The notes below the pieces were generated by a model. It was not told the origin of the DNA and ran no database searches. It saw nothing but the letters and a program-made list of their open reading frames with translations. Positions 42,580-54,771 of a DNA stretch of 64,000 nt are shown one piece after another. How positions within the stretch are numbered: position 1 is the first letter of the stretch; the number at the start of each line of letters is the position of its first letter. The DNA comes from Maratus speciosus (Eukaryota; Arthropoda; Arachnida; Araneae; Salticidae), in contig OZ010792.1 in assembly GCA_963932465.1 (NCBI GenBank), positions 189,685,556 to 189,749,555 on the forward strand. Reading direction: 5' to 3'. Position numbers and translations under genes: made by a program.

Positions 42580-43126
42580 ACCCGACTGCCAAGAAAGGTT
42601 ATGTGGTTCACGCGTATCTGGGTATGTGGATTTCTTTATACCCTCGAAACATCCCAACGCCGGGATGTATTTTAATGAATGAGGTCTGTATCGATTCGTC
42701 TTAACCGTCCGATGGTTATAGGCTAGGTTTTGTTTTTTATAAATACAAAATGGTGGCCATAAAATACAAAATGATGGTAGAGATGAAAAAAAAATTACGC
42801 ACCGTATTGAAGGTATCATAGGCACTGTATCATAGGTCTTTCAAAATGAAGACGATGTTTCATTGACTATTTTAAAGTCAGAAGCTCCATTTAAATATTA
42901 CACAACCTGAAATTTGAGTAGGTAAGATCTCTAGCTTTACTGCAACTTTAACCTTCATAGACATATATAGGCCTCATCAAAAAAGTGTTTATAGATAGGA
43001 ACTAACAATTAAACACAACTTAAAAATCATCAATACAAGTAAATGAAAAAAATATTTAAGTAATATAAAAAATAGTTTCACATTGATGAGAAATAATTAA
43101 TTAGTTCGCTTTTTACGCAGTCGGGT
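42580..43126. mobile_element. Short element with ACCCGACTGC inverted ends
   Basis: ACCCGACTGC at 42580-42589 is mirrored exactly by GCAGTCGGGT at 43117-43126; T runs lie outside both. The interior (GGTTATGTGGTTCACGCG, CGTATCTGGGTATG) resembles repeats I know from several arthropod genomes. The subterminal inverted 10-mers without long TIRs again resemble Helentron-type non-autonomous elements. The 86-codon ORF at 42565-42825 is within it and has no motif. Confidence 0.5.
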
Positions 43127-43382
43127 TTTTTGATTTTTAAAATTTAATTTTTACTTGTTTGTTCAGTAATTTTAGAATTTATTTACTATAAAAAAGCCAT
43201 TCATCTTTTTTTATATAAAAGCAGGATTGATTTGTATGTAAATAACAATAATAATAATATATTTAATTAAACATTTTATTATATGAATACATACTTAAAT
43301 ATGCATAAAAGTTCATCTTTGTTTTCATAGCTGTTTGTATCGTTTATTCACAAATCTCACTTTCTGAAGCCCGAATTTCGCC

Positions 43383-43425
<43 letters not shown>

Positions 43426-44107
43426 GGCAAGAACCTTATACTGGCAAAGTACAGTAAATTCCGCACTCAGGTGAACCCGTTTATGACAGATCTCAAATTA
43501 CAGCATTGCTTTTTGACTAAGCATTGTGGATTTGGGGAGAAATATTCCTAAATGGGTTTAAACAATTCCTGACTCATATTTGACATCAAACTTGATTGTT
43601 CACTAATATAGGCGTCGGATTCGTCTCGAATTTGACTATAAAAATTTCCTTACAAAATTTTTCGTTTTAGATTTCGCTTGCAAATCTCGTAGAAACCAGC
43701 TACACGAGGAAGTTTTTCTTTCGATCTTTTTAGTTAACCGGGCGCAAATCTCGCCAATAGCATTTTTTTCTTTTTCTCGATAGTAGCATATGTAATTTTT
43801 GACATGTGTAAATTTGAAACAATACTTTGATGATTAAGTAGAATATTTTTGCTTATAGTATTAATTGTTATTTTTAGTCTTTTGAATTTTTCATGAAATG
43901 GGTGAAAAACGACCATTTTAAAGGTATGTAATATGTGTATTTTACATGTATGTATTTTAACTTAAAAGAATGAAAGGTTTATATTTTGAATGAATGGCGA
44001 TGAGACTAATATTTTATAGTTTATCAGATGCGGCCGGCTAAAATAAAAGTAACGTATTTTATTGGAAATTTTTGAAGCAACCTACCACGGAAGTAATTAC
44101 AAAAAGG
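43127..44107. other. AT-rich DNA, poly-A tract, no gene seen
   Basis: A 37-bp A run lies at 43388-43424. Just before it, TCACAAATCTCACTTTCTGA is a dispersed repeat also found at 47645-47665. No coding motif. Confidence 0.55.
43388..43424. repeat. A37 homopolymer
   Basis: Thirty-seven consecutive A follow ATTTCGCCATGTT. The preceding sequence shows no tRNA- or 7SL-like body, so I do not call a retroposon; a plain homopolymer or a decayed LINE/SINE tail are both possible. Confidence 0.9.
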
Positions 44108-44312
44108 TGGTTATCCCGTCGACCAAAAATCTATCGTCAAACTATAAGATTAAAATCCAATAATGGTTGATCGTAAATGCCACATAACTTGACTTTAAGC
44201 AAGTTACACATATTTACGTCATCAAGTGATTTTTATTTCGACGTTTTATTTGTATTTTTATTAATGCTATTCTAATTTATTTACTCTTTCGTTATTTAAA
44301 ATAAAAATTATC
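44108..44312 (+). repeat. Dispersed repeat, direct copy of 45402-45601
   Basis: GGTTATCCCGTCGAC, CTATAAGATTAAA, GCAAGTTACAC and TACGTCATCAAGTGATTTTT recur in the same order at 45402-45601 and, inverted, at 56165-56352; a decayed inverted relative is at 61290-61390. No coding region. Confidence 0.7.
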
Positions 44313-44367
44313 TAATTTTATATAGAAACCCGTTTAATATGTATACAAAGTCATTAATAATATACAT

Positions 44368-45314
44368 ACACTAGGGGGCTCTGCCCCCTGCAAGCTACGC
44401 TCGCCAACACCCGTTCAGATACCGCAGAATCTGAAAATTTAAAAATCTAATGGGTTTTAAAAATATTAGAGAAGATTAAATTATACTGAAAAAGCTGTGC
44501 AGATCTCCCTGTAAACGGGTTTCCATTCAATTCCCTTTGATTGCAAAAATTTAACGGAGAATCAGCTGCTGTTAAGACATACAATGGTTGTTTTCGTTTT
44601 TGATTAAAGAGGATCAGTTAAACATTTGAAAAGAAGCTAAAATAAAATGAATTAAGCATTCAGAGTCTTTGTCAACCGATATTTTAAAACAATCTCTATA
44701 ACAATAGCCTAAATCATGTGACTATCATCAACAGTTCCGGGCGGAACACTTTGCTTTTTATACTCTAGGTGCCATTTTGATACTTTAATGTTATCCAGGC
44801 ACAGGTGATAAGTCGCCAAATATTATTCTATCCCCATCATTTCATCTATATTATAATAGTTCAAGTCATCAAATGCCATAAACAAATACGATCTGATCCC
44901 TTCGCCTTTCATATGAAAGTTTGGAACAAATGTCATATACCCATATTGGCGCGATTTTTTTCCAACGCCAATTTGGGGAACGCATCAACAGCATAAACAA
45001 CAAAATCCGGCTTACCATATCAAGCAAAATAACGATACTTTGGCGCCAGTTAAGTACCCGTTGCGTATATGACATTGGCGTCAGAAAAAACGCGCGCCAA
45101 TATGTGGCCGTATATGACATCTGTGCCGAAAGCAAAAAAGGCCTGGAGAAAATCTCGTCAATATCTTTTTTTCAACTCGCCAGTTAGCATATTTTTTATT
45201 GTTCGAGTGGTAAATTAAAACATTGATTTGAAGTTGAAATTAAATGCCATGGTTTGTTACATAATTTAATATTTCGCCAGATGTCATATACGCACAGCAA
45301 GTTTGGCATGACTT

Positions 45315-45346
<32 letters not shown>

Positions 45347-45990
45347 GGCGAAAGCCTCGTTTTCGAATACCAGTTACATATGCATTTTTGGTACTACTTA
45401 GTTATCCCGTCGACAAAAAATCTATCGCGGACTATAAGATTAAATGTCAATAATGCTTGATCATAAATGTCACATTCACTCGACGTTTAGCAAGTTACAC
45501 GTGTTTACGTCATCAAGTGATTTTTATTTCGACGTTTTATTTTTATATTTATTAATGTTATACTAATTTATTTGTTCTTTCGTTATTTAAAATAAAAATT
45601 TTGTCAATCTGTACAATTTGGCGAGTGGTTTGGCGATTTATATAATTTGCGAAATTGGGTGACGGAATAACTACTACATTGTACCGTATTTTTTAATTAT
45701 TTTCTATTATTTTCAAAAGGAAATAGCAAAAGAAATAATTAATTACTATAGAACAAAATAATTTATATAAATTTAAAAAAGAAATAAAAGTAAATATACA
45801 TTTATTATTAAATAAACAACAATAGCCGTGTTACCATGTCTATCAAAATAATGCCATTTGTGCGCCAATTAGGTACACCGGTGCGTATATGACACCTGTG
45901 TCTAATATTCTTCTTTTCGTTTTGTTTAAAAAAAAGAAGTGAAAGCCATCAATTTAAACGTTTCATTTTTAAATGAAAGTTTTGTATTTA
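44368..45990 (+). repeat. Left arm of large inverted repeat
   Basis: Starting at ACTAGGGGGCTCTGCCCCCTG (itself a hairpin) this arm matches, inverted and in order, 60343 back to 55800. Blocks are 44368-45150 with 59480-60343, 45150-45420 with 59170-59400, and 45402-45990 with 55800-56355. The arm holds several copies of a motif close to GCGTATATGACAT (44930, 45063, 45103, 45283, 45886). A T23 run is at 45313-45335. Overlapping 60-90-codon ORFs near 44805-45187 are on both strands and are not credible genes. Confidence 0.75.
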
Positions 45991-47826
45991 ATAAAATGAT
46001 AACGAAATACAAAAAAAGCATTGTTCTTAGCATAGATTTAAAGGAGGCCCAACTGTCGCCAAATTAATTTAAAATTGTAACCTTTTCTGAATTATGAAAA
46101 AAAAAATTCTGTTATGATTAAAATTTGAGTTGCCATCATTAGAAAAAATGTATTTAAAATTAGAAAAAAATTGATTTTTCGAAAACTAATTCGAATTTAA
46201 AAATTCTAATACCAGTTTTGAGATCTGTGGATCAACACGGAATTTTGGTGTTAATTTCATCGCAAAGTATTCCATATTTTAGGAGAAATCGCCGGTAAAC
46301 AAAATCAGTTGTTTAATCAGTCGATTCAAAGAATCTATACATTTCAGGCGTTTCATATATTCGTATCATAAATTCGTTTCATTAGGATTTCATATATGCG
46401 AGCTGGAACCCGTCGAAATTCGACGAACTAAATGTTAGAAAAGAACTGTCAGATCGAACTTATAATAAACCTACAAAAATAATTACAATAAAAAATTCAT
46501 CTTACATTGGTTGTCTAACTCTTAAAACATATAATATTTTTAACCTAAAATTACCAAAATATTATTTCCACAAACTTCAACACTTATATTATTGAAAAAT
46601 TAAACTGTATTAGAATACGTAATCGAGATGAGTAATTATGATGAAGTTATCGACTGAGGCTCTTATGTTTGTTTTTACGGTATGAAAAATCAGTAAAAAG
46701 GATTTCGCTTACCCACATCATAAAATTTTCCCCGATAAAGTCTAAACTGTACGTTATTTACACATTCTCATAATTTACATACGCACCACTCAAATTCACA
46801 ATTTGAATGTATTTTAACGCGCAATAGATTATTAATGAATGTATATCCAAACTTAAAGTCACGTTTGTCCGATGCAACTTTTCATGTGAACATTCGCACA
46901 AACTTTAAGTTCTAATCTCACTACCCTCGAAAAAAAATTCAGAAATTTGCCTTTAGTTGTCATAGTATCCATTTACGATTGGTCAAATATTTAGTTTTAT
47001 CAAAAAAAAAACAAAAAAAAAACATCGTATTGTTTTAAATATGACATCATTTTTACTCACTGAATCACTTTGTCTAGCGTCTCAAACTCGGTATCAACGT
47101 AATGGAATAATACTGAAATGTAACTGATTTATGAAGAAGAATGCATGTTTTTTTTTAATGTCTGACGTCATTTTCTGTTAAAAAATTATAAAAAAGTTAT
47201 TTTTATTTGTAATGTGAAAATGGCATCAATAAGGATATAATCAATAAAAATAATAAACCATGACTATTTTCCCTTTACTTTCAATATGAATGGAGTACTT
47301 CAGTTGCCACAGTTACAAAATTTGTATTAAAAACTACAAAAAAATTAATATCTCAAAAATAAATTGAGAAACAGCTTTCAAACAAATTGCATTTAAAAGC
47401 ACATTTTTTTCCCTGTACGAAGGTGTAAAACTTGAAAACGTGCGATGTTTAGAAGTTTAAAATTTGCAGCGGCAAAAATTGCAAAACCGAAATTTCATTT
47501 CCAATTTCAAAGTGTTGCCATTCGCAAAATGACGTATGCGTTACGCACAGATATGTTTGTCCTTTATAATATAGATAGGGTAGATTTAAATTACGTATAT
47601 AAACAAAGTCAAGTTTGTTTTCATAACTTTTTATATGATTTGGCAACAAATCTCACTTTCTGATGTCTGAATTGTGCCAAAACTTTTTTTAAAAACACCA
47701 AGATTGCTATAGTGGAAAAGTACCAAATTTTTATTGCAAACCGTGCCAAACATTGTAACTTGCTATTTACTGAACACGAATCTCTTTTGGCTTTAATTAT
47801 CATTTAGTCGTAACCATACATTTTAT
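45991..47826. other. AT-rich DNA between repeat blocks, no gene seen
   Basis: No coding motif. A block at about 47285-47430 (ATTGAGAAACAGCTTTCAAA and others) is present inverted at about 61000-61135. The ORF at 47445-47663 (72 codons) overlaps an antisense ORF and has no domain. Confidence 0.5.
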
Positions 47827-48778
47827 AGGTAGATTTCGTAAGAAATACTACCTATTGCATTCGTTACCATGGTGCGACTTTTGAAAATTTCCTTCATAAC
47901 TTTTCATTATATGCCTATAGGAACCCAAAACCACCCCCACCTAAAACGTTTAAATATATATATGTATGTATGTACTAAATTTTGTCCACACGATAAAAGT
48001 CGCAATTATGCACGGATCGTCTTCAAACTCGACAGAAGCATTGAAATGTCTAATATCTTGGCGGGGATTGCAAATGGGCAAAAAGGGCCAAGGGGGTGGA
48101 AATAGGGAGTGTTAAATTTTTCGAATACCGCCTTAACATGATTCTGATAAAAGAAGAAAAATGACAGAAAAAATAAACATTTTTCGTTATAGCAGTTCCC
48201 AATATTAGAAAAACATCAACAAATTCTCAACACAACAATTACTTTTTGTCTTTCAATATTTCCACGTGAAAAATGAAATAAAATAAATACTTTCACGAAT
48301 TGAAAAAAAAAAAAAGTATTACGTCATAAGTTTTCTAGAGCAAGATTTCCACATGAAGACTGAAAATGAAATAAATAGTGTGACGAATTAGGAAAATATA
48401 TGTATACAACATATAAATAAAATAAATATATATTTATTACGTCATATTGGAAATATAATGGTTGTCAGCAGTTGAATATATAACGTCATGTGAGTTTGAA
48501 AAAACGTATTAAAGATGAAAAAAACTCGACTATGGAAATATTAACATATTTGAACATTTTTAAGTTCTCTGAATTTGTTTTCGCAATTTTTAAACCTATT
48601 CCATGTATATGCGTCTGTGTATTCGTGTATATTAAAATTTCCCAAAAAAGTTTAGGTCCCTAGAGTTCATTCTTATTGAAAAAACGGGGTTTATCTTTAA
48701 TCTTGATTTAGGTTTCGTTGGTGAAATTAGTACTTAACTTCGACATCTACCTGCGCCTGTAGGCCGAGCCGGCAGGGA
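47827..48778 (+). mobile_element. Helentron-like element, AGGTAG family copy 2
   Basis: The start AGGTAGATTTC folds with the nearby ACTACCTATTGC. An inverted ATCTACCT follows at about 48745, then a 3' hairpin CCTGCGCC...GGCAGG to about 48777. The body shares CGATAAAAGTCGCAATTATG, TCGTCTTCAAACTCG and AATATCTTGG with copy 3 at 54346, but lacks the ~327-bp array of copy 1. A further 190 bp beyond the hairpin (to about 48970) is also shared with copy 3, so either the true end lies there or both sit in the same older repeat. Confidence 0.6.
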
Positions 48779-50824
48779 TTTTTATATACTATTCTTCGAA
48801 TCGAAAGTAATTTATGTTTTAAGTAAAATTTTTTATAACATTCGAGGATGAAAAAATGCAAATATTTACAACAGCATTGCTAAGAGACACAATTTCCTGT
48901 GTGCAGTGTAAATTGCTATTTAAAATAAAATATTTTATTGTATAGTATTTATTTTGCTTTTATTTTCAGTATATATTTTTATTCTTTTAATAAAATAGTT
49001 CTCGAAACTCTGTAATTTTGAAATGTTATATTTTTTAAATGATAACATTCGCGCCAACAATGTTATTTTTTTCAAATGCTTCGTTTGGTGCCAACTATTA
49101 TGCTTGACGACAATGGTGTTCAAATATCAGAAAAGTACTAATCTTTTAGATTGCAGCATGGAGGCTATAATATATAATATGGCCACTGACAATACACAAT
49201 AAATAAACTGGTTTATAACTTCAGGTTGGCACCGAGACAGTAAAATACATTTTCTTTAAATAATTTTTAAAAACTGGTGAGGAAAATTCTGTGATCGGAA
49301 CTCTCACCATATTGGCTCATTTTAACGAGAATGCTTTGATACAAAATGAAATATTGTATATTGTACTATCATTCTTTAACAAATCCTATTGTGAGTGATA
49401 AACTAAAAGAGTTAGCCTTAACAGCTGAAATTTTGGCTGCACATTAGAAAATATAATAGCACAATGGCGTTCATATCGATTCAGCACTGCGGAAGGACAT
49501 TCAGTTAAAGGTCCATATTGCTTTAAATCATAAGATGAAATTCACCATTTCGTTTGATTCAAGGTTCGCTTTGAAAAATGGATCAGCGCAGCGGGCATAA
49601 CCTGCTAGTTATACATAAATTTATATTTTACACTCATACCATATAGTCTATTGTATAAATTATGGATTGATTGTTTTATGTAATTAATCGGGAAACATAC
49701 AAATGTGAATGGTAAAATCATCTTATATTAATTTCAACCCTTTATCTACTGCATTATGCTCAACTGCAATTTTTTTTCAAGTAACTTTTTTTGTTCAGTT
49801 GCGGTGAAAATTAAAGGATATACATGAAAAAAATATTCACCTGTGAGAAATTTAATTTGTTAGAGATAATTAATTAAAGTGATATTAAAGTATGATCAGA
49901 ACACTATGCCTAAAATAGTCTTGTAACAGAAAACCCACATGATATTACATTATTATCACAAGATTACATAATTATTATCACAAGTTTAAACTCTTAAAAA
50001 TGCTAAATAATAAGAAGACACTAATACGTTAACAATAAAAAAATGTTAAAGTGTCATAGTTTTATTTTACTCATGAAAATGAGTAAAAATTCAAATTTGA
50101 TGGTATTAAAAAACAATTTTTTTAAGGTTTCGATTTTGTTAGCATTAGGCAATGCCTAGTATATTACATGGATAGCATACTATCTCGCATATCCAGATAT
50201 GCAATATATGAATCTACATATGCCATTTCTAGCATACCAAAAAAGAGCCAGTACCACAACTTTTTGGATTTCCTACAAAAAATAATAATGAAACAGAAGA
50301 GAAATTCCAGAAAAAAATTACTAGACTATAATTTAGTAATTACATTATGAAGCAAATAAAAAAGATGAATAACTACACAGATGAAAAGTAAACAAGAAGT
50401 TTTCTCCAACACCCAGTGTACTGGCGGTACTTATAAGTTCCACCGAGTAATTCAACTGTCAAATCAAATACATACACCGCACATAGCTAGTCAAATTGTA
50501 TTCTAAGATCATAATGATCACATAAAAAAATCCAATACTTAACTTATGTCCTTTAATATGTTTTCAACAATAAAAAGACAAGAGTGACAATCTGTACAAA
50601 ATGTCGGCACAAAATACATCGACTGTTTCAGAGATACCCTCCTTCCTCGCTAAAATAACGTACCTAGATCTACTGCTGCCATGTATACTTAAAAAAGTGG
50701 CGTTAAAAAAGTGCTTTTGCAAAGTACCATTAGAACATTAGTAATATTCACTATGGGATGAAAGTTTAAAGTGAATGGTACTTATAAGTCACGTCAGTAG
50801 GTAAAGGGTTGATACCAAATATAC
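48779..50824. other. AT-rich DNA, no gene seen
   Basis: The first 190 bp is the block shared with 55568-55760. The rest holds no recognisable gene, only AT-rich ORFs below 65 codons. Confidence 0.55.
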
Positions 50825-50826
50825 TA

Positions 50827-52358
50827 CACTGCTCAAAACAATTAAAGGATATTGCAGTTTTAGGTGGATTTTGCATCTGGTAAACTGTTTAGCTGATTGA
50901 TACATGGTCGACAGACATAGTAGGTTATATGATAATAAATTACACATGTTTGGCAGAAAAAATGCATTTTATTGCGCATTTGTGTACTAAAGGAAAAAAA
51001 CACAATTTGTGCATATGAGAAAAAAAAAGAATAAGAAAAGGTGTTTTCTTCAAAGAAAATCATTTTCAGTAGGGGGTATGGTTTCCACGGGCGGTCAGAA
51101 ACGTTGAACACCTTTGAGGCATGGACTCAATGAGGCTATTAATGACGAGTTGGGGTATTCTGCCCCACTCTTCCAGAAGAGCTCTTTCCAGTTCTTGGAG
51201 AGTTTGTGGGGGTTGTTGGCGGCCAGAAACTCGTCTTTCTAGGGCGTCCCAAACGTGCTCGATTGGATTCATGTCTGGAGAACACGCTGGCCATTCCATT
51301 CGAACGATTCCTTCCTCGAAAAGGAAATCCTCCACCAGGTTTGCACGATGTGGCCTGCAGTTATCGTCCATTAAAATGAAGTTATCTCCGATTGCTGCAG
51401 CGTAAGGGACTACAATAGGTCTGAGGATCTCATCCCTATATCGGCGACCAGTCAGAGCTCCATCTCGAATGATGTAGAGGTCAGTGCGCCCGTCAATGGA
51501 GATGCCACCATACACCAACACTCCTCCACCGCCAAATCTGACACTTTCGTGCACGAACGCAGGATTATTCCTACTGCCACGGTCCCTCCAGATGAAAATA
51601 TGCCTATTATCCGGATGCACAGAAAAACGGGACTCGTCAGAAAACAGAATATTGCTCCATTCATTTCTCCTCCAGTTGACATGCTCGGTTGCCCACTCCC
51701 TGCGGTCGCGACGATGCCTTGATGTTAATCTAACACATACCATCGGTCGGCGAGCATACAGACCTACAGCATGGAGCCGGTTTCGGACAGTCTGAGTTGA
51801 AATCGTGGTGCCTGTAGCCGAGCGAAGGTGTTGTTGGAGAAGAGTAGCGTTCATAGTTCGGTGTCTCCGAGCTGTTAACGCTAAATACCGATCTTCATTG
51901 GGCGTTGTTGCCCGTCTACGACCTTGCCCTGGTCTTCGGCCTGCACATCCACTCTCCAAAAAACGGTTCCAGATCCTGGAAATGACACTTTGTGACACTC
52001 CAATGGCTTGCGCTACTTCGGCTTGAGTTTGGCCCCCTTCTAACCTACCAACAATTCTCAAAGCTTCTGAATCTGTCAAATAACTTCCCTGAGACATCTT
52101 ACTCATCGAAACAAAGCAATCACTGAATGCCGATCATCCTTGTCTTCATTCTCTTTTATCCAGTTGAAAGTCAAATTTCATTCGCTGCCGCTGAAGCGAC
52201 GTTTTTGACGTCGAATTCAAAATTGGCATACTCCACAGTTTGAAAACCAGAAAAATTTGCATTTGTGATTATCTTCTTCTATTTTCGGCAAAAAAAATTT
52301 CGTTTACATCTTTATTTTATATAAAACTTCAAATATCCTTTAATTGTTTTGAGCAGTG
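50827..52358 (-). mobile_element. Complete Tc1-like transposon
   Basis: The 1532-bp element has perfect terminal inverted repeats of 27 bp beginning CACTGCTCAAAACAATTAAA at both ends, with partial similarity beyond. TA lies at 50825-50826 and 52359-52360, the Tc1/mariner target duplication. It holds one long uninterrupted transposase gene on the minus strand. Intact ends, an intact gene and low apparent decay make it the youngest-looking element in the window and a candidate for recent activity. Confidence 0.95.
51066..52106 (-). CDS. Tc1-family DD34E transposase, intact
   Basis: The protein is 346 residues, normal for the Tc1 family, with ATG at 52106 followed by an N-terminal paired-type helix-turn-helix (EALRIVGRLEGGQTQAEVAQ, VSQSVISRIWNRF, residues about 12-50) and a second DNA-binding helix-turn-helix (MNATLLQQHL, TVRNRLHAVGL, about 84-120) with an RRPGQGRRR hook between. 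The catalytic triad is FSDESRF (Asp near 155), LMDDNCRPHRA (Asp near 247) and SPDMNPIEHVWD (Glu near 283), with 34 residues between the last two. The enzyme cuts at the 27-bp ends and inserts at TA, in the nucleus. No stop or frameshift is seen. The ORFs in other frames across this gene are shadows. Confidence 0.95.
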   Translation of the reverse strand: MSKMSQGSYLTDSEALRIVGRLEGGQTQAEVAQAIGVSQSVISRIWNRFLESGCAGRRPGQGRRRATTPNEDRYLALTARRHRTMNATLLQQHLRSATGTTISTQTVRNRLHAVGLYARRPMVCVRLTSRHRRDRREWATEHVNWRRNEWSNILFSDESRFSVHPDNRHIFIWRDRGSRNNPAFVHESVRFGGGGVLVYGGISIDGRTDLYIIRDGALTGRRYRDEILRPIVVPYAAAIGDNFILMDDNCRPHRANLVEDFLFEEGIVRMEWPACSPDMNPIEHVWDALERRVSGRQQPPQTLQELERALLEEWGRIPQLVINSLIESMPQRCSTFLTARGNHTPY

Positions 52359-52360
52359 TA

Positions 52361-53035
52361 TAACTGTAAAGGACTTTTGTTGTAACTGATTGGTGAACCA
52401 AACACTTCTGTTAAAATTAATGAGCATAATGTTGAAAATTTGTCAAAAGAAAAAGTACAAATATTTAAAAAATCAGATTTCAATAAGTGAAGCACTATTT
52501 TTACATTCCTTCATTCTAATATAATTTGATATTAATAAAGGGTTGGGATCTTAAAAACTGAAAAATAGGAGAAAAAAGAAAATGTAAGATATTCATGCGC
52601 TACAAAGCTATGAGTTTCGTTGTAATGTGGTGGATCCTATAGTCTTCTCATTACCAAAGTTCAAGTATATGTAGCCAAAATTATCATTGTAGTGCATACT
52701 ATTATGTTCAGAATATACTATCTTTTTCAAGTGTTCTCGCGAAACGTTTGTAAAAGGAATATAAACAGTTAGAAATTAGAGTCATTTCGGCTGTCTGTTA
52801 CATTTCAATTTAAAATTCCATATTACAAAAGTTAATATTTTGTTATTTTTCTTACAGAAAGATTTACATTACTATTAGGAGAAAAAAAAACGAGTGATCA
52901 AATTATACCACACGCCATAATACATTTCTAATTTGCTATACCAACGTCTGTTAAAAATATTCATGTGAATAAAAAGGGTTAAAATTTGTTTAAACATTCC
53001 TCTAACGAAAGAGTTTAAGTACATCTATCTCTATA
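52361..53035. other. AT-rich DNA, no gene seen
   Basis: Between the Tc1 element and the MITE nothing is recognisable. Confidence 0.55.
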
Positions 53036-53297
53036 CACTGAAAAAAAAAAAAAAATACTGCCAGTTTTTCGGTAGGAATCGGAAAAATAGTTGCCCTTAT
53101 CATACTGGAATAATTTCCGACCCAGCTCGGAATAAAATCCGTAAAAATAAGGAAATAGTCAGTAAAACGGTATTTTACGGATTTTATTCCGATTTTACGG
53201 ATTTTATTCCGAGCTGAGTTGGAAATTATTCCGGTACGATAAGGGCAACTATTTTTCCGATTCCTACCGGAAAACTGGCATTATTTTTTTTACAGTG
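53036..53297. mobile_element. Palindromic MITE, CACTG family copy 1
   Basis: The 262-bp element is almost entirely inverted repeat: CACTG plus an A run and ATACTGCCAG at the left, mirrored at the right (CTGGCATTATTTT...CAGTG). Arms also share GGAATCGGAAAAATAGTTGC, GGAATAATTTCC and CAGCTCGGAATAAAATCCG; a TTACGGATTTTATTCCGA motif is tandem at the centre. TA is at 53034-53035 and 53298-53299. The second copy is at 54518-54771. Confidence 0.9.
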
Positions 53298-53299
53298 TA

Positions 53300-54345
53300 G
53301 TTGGAAAAAAACTGAAATCAAGTTTTTTTTTTTTTTTTTTTTTTGTTTTTGCTATTGAATTTGGTTTCATTTCGGTATTTAATAAACGTGAACGAGAATG
53401 TGTTTGTAACTTCTAAAGTTTTTTCTTGGTGATTTTGATATCTGGCAAAAAGAAATTAAATTTAGATTAAATTTGATTACGTAATAACTGTTTCATTAAG
53501 TATGAATTTTTGTTGCGTTTGATTTTTACATGTATTTTTTAAAATAAAAGTATAACAACGCTAAATTTAAAAAAAATAAAAAAAAAACCCTTCATTTAGG
53601 AAAGCATTCTTCTGTTTTCCTTCACTTTTTATTCATAATGTACTCATAGGTATACATTTCTGTATATTTCTGTACAGTGTCCTCTCTAGTTTTTGACCAA
53701 CATTAGCGATTTGGCGAATAAGAAATAAAAAGCAGTAGCCAAATGAAAATAAAGTTAGAAAAATAGATTCGGCGTGGAACGCTGAAAAATCTATCTTTAA
53801 CCCCTTATTGTATCCATTTTTTGAATGTGTTCTAAAATAACTTAATTTTTTGTAATTACTCGAAAGATAGAAATTCAACTATCCGCTACAGAAACTATTA
53901 AAAATAAATACATTCTAAATGCCTCCTAAATGTGTAAATGCTTCAGACTTTCTTTTAGCAATCTGAATAAAAGTTAAAAACTATCTTTGATTTACCATTG
54001 TGAAAATATACACTGAAATTTTCTATGAGATTGCGACCGACAGAGAAAATTGACCGGCCAATGATACTTTACGTACAACTAATAAATAGTTTGGTTAATT
54101 TCAACACCACATTCTAACAAAACGTTTCAATATTTGGCACTTGCTGCGAGTAATTTTGTTTGTGTTTTGAAAATTTTTATATGACACAAACAAACAGTTT
54201 GTGTTCAGTTTGTGTCATATTTTAGAAAAGGTTAATATTTTAAACTAATTTGGCGACCAGTTTGACCTCCCTTAAATGTATGATGAGAAATGTATCATGT
54301 TACTTTTATTCATAATTCACAAACATTTTTCCCGTCGCATTTTTT
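53300..54345. other. AT-rich DNA with poly-T tract, no gene seen
   Basis: A run of about 22 T is at 53323-53344. About 54230-54330 is similar, inverted, to parts of 63480-63720 (AATTATGAATAAAAGTAACA). No coding motif. Confidence 0.5.
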
Positions 54346-54469
54346 AGGTAGATTTCCTAAGAAATACTACCTATTGCAGTCGTTACCATGGTGCGACTTT
54401 TCAAAAAATCCTTCATAACTTTTCATTATAGGACCCCAGGAACCCAAAACCACCCCCACCTAAAAAGTT

Positions 54470-54485
<16 letters not shown>

Positions 54486-54512
<27 letters not shown>
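54486..54512. repeat. (GT)n microsatellite
   Basis: About 13 GT units follow a TA-rich stretch inside the Helentron-like copy 3. Copy 2 has only TATGTATG at this place, so the run expanded after the copies separated. Confidence 0.9.
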
Positions 54513-54516
<4 letters not shown>

Positions 54517-54517
54517 A

Positions 54518-54771
54518 CACTGAAAAAAAAATACTGCCAGTTTTCTGGTAGGAATCGAAAAAATAGTTGTCCTTATCGTACCGGAATAATTTCCGACCCA
54601 GCTCGGAGTAAAATACGTAAAAATAAGGAAATAGTCAGTAAAACGGTATTTTACGGATTTTATTCCGATTTTACGGATTTTATTCCGAGCTGGGTTGGAA
54701 ATTATTCCGTTACGATAAGGGCAACTATTTTTCCGATTCCTACCGGAAAACACTGTATTTTTTTTACAGTG
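54518..54771. mobile_element. Palindromic MITE, CACTG family copy 2
   Basis: The 254-bp element has the same long inverted arms as 53036-53297 with scattered differences. TA flanks at 54516-54517 and 54772-54773. The host sequence without it reads TATGTATGTACTAAATTTTG, which is what copy 2 of the host has at about 47970, giving a clear empty site. Confidence 0.9.

Noticed and set aside
42565..42825. 86-codon ORF as a gene candidate
   Set aside because: It lies within the ACCCGACTGC element and has no domain signature.
43388..43424. A37 run as the tail of a SINE or processed gene
   Set aside because: No tRNA-like promoter boxes, LINE 3' end or target duplication can be seen before it.
44805..45187. 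Overlapping ORFs on both strands, with matching ORF at 59646-59837
   Set aside because: Similarity is due to the inverted repeat. The frames differ between arms and no motif is present.
45997..47826. Possible tRNA genes or host exons in the AT-rich stretches
   Set aside because: I found no cloverleaf-compatible block with A and B boxes and no ORF with a domain. A tRNA or exon search by program would be decisive; I cannot run it.
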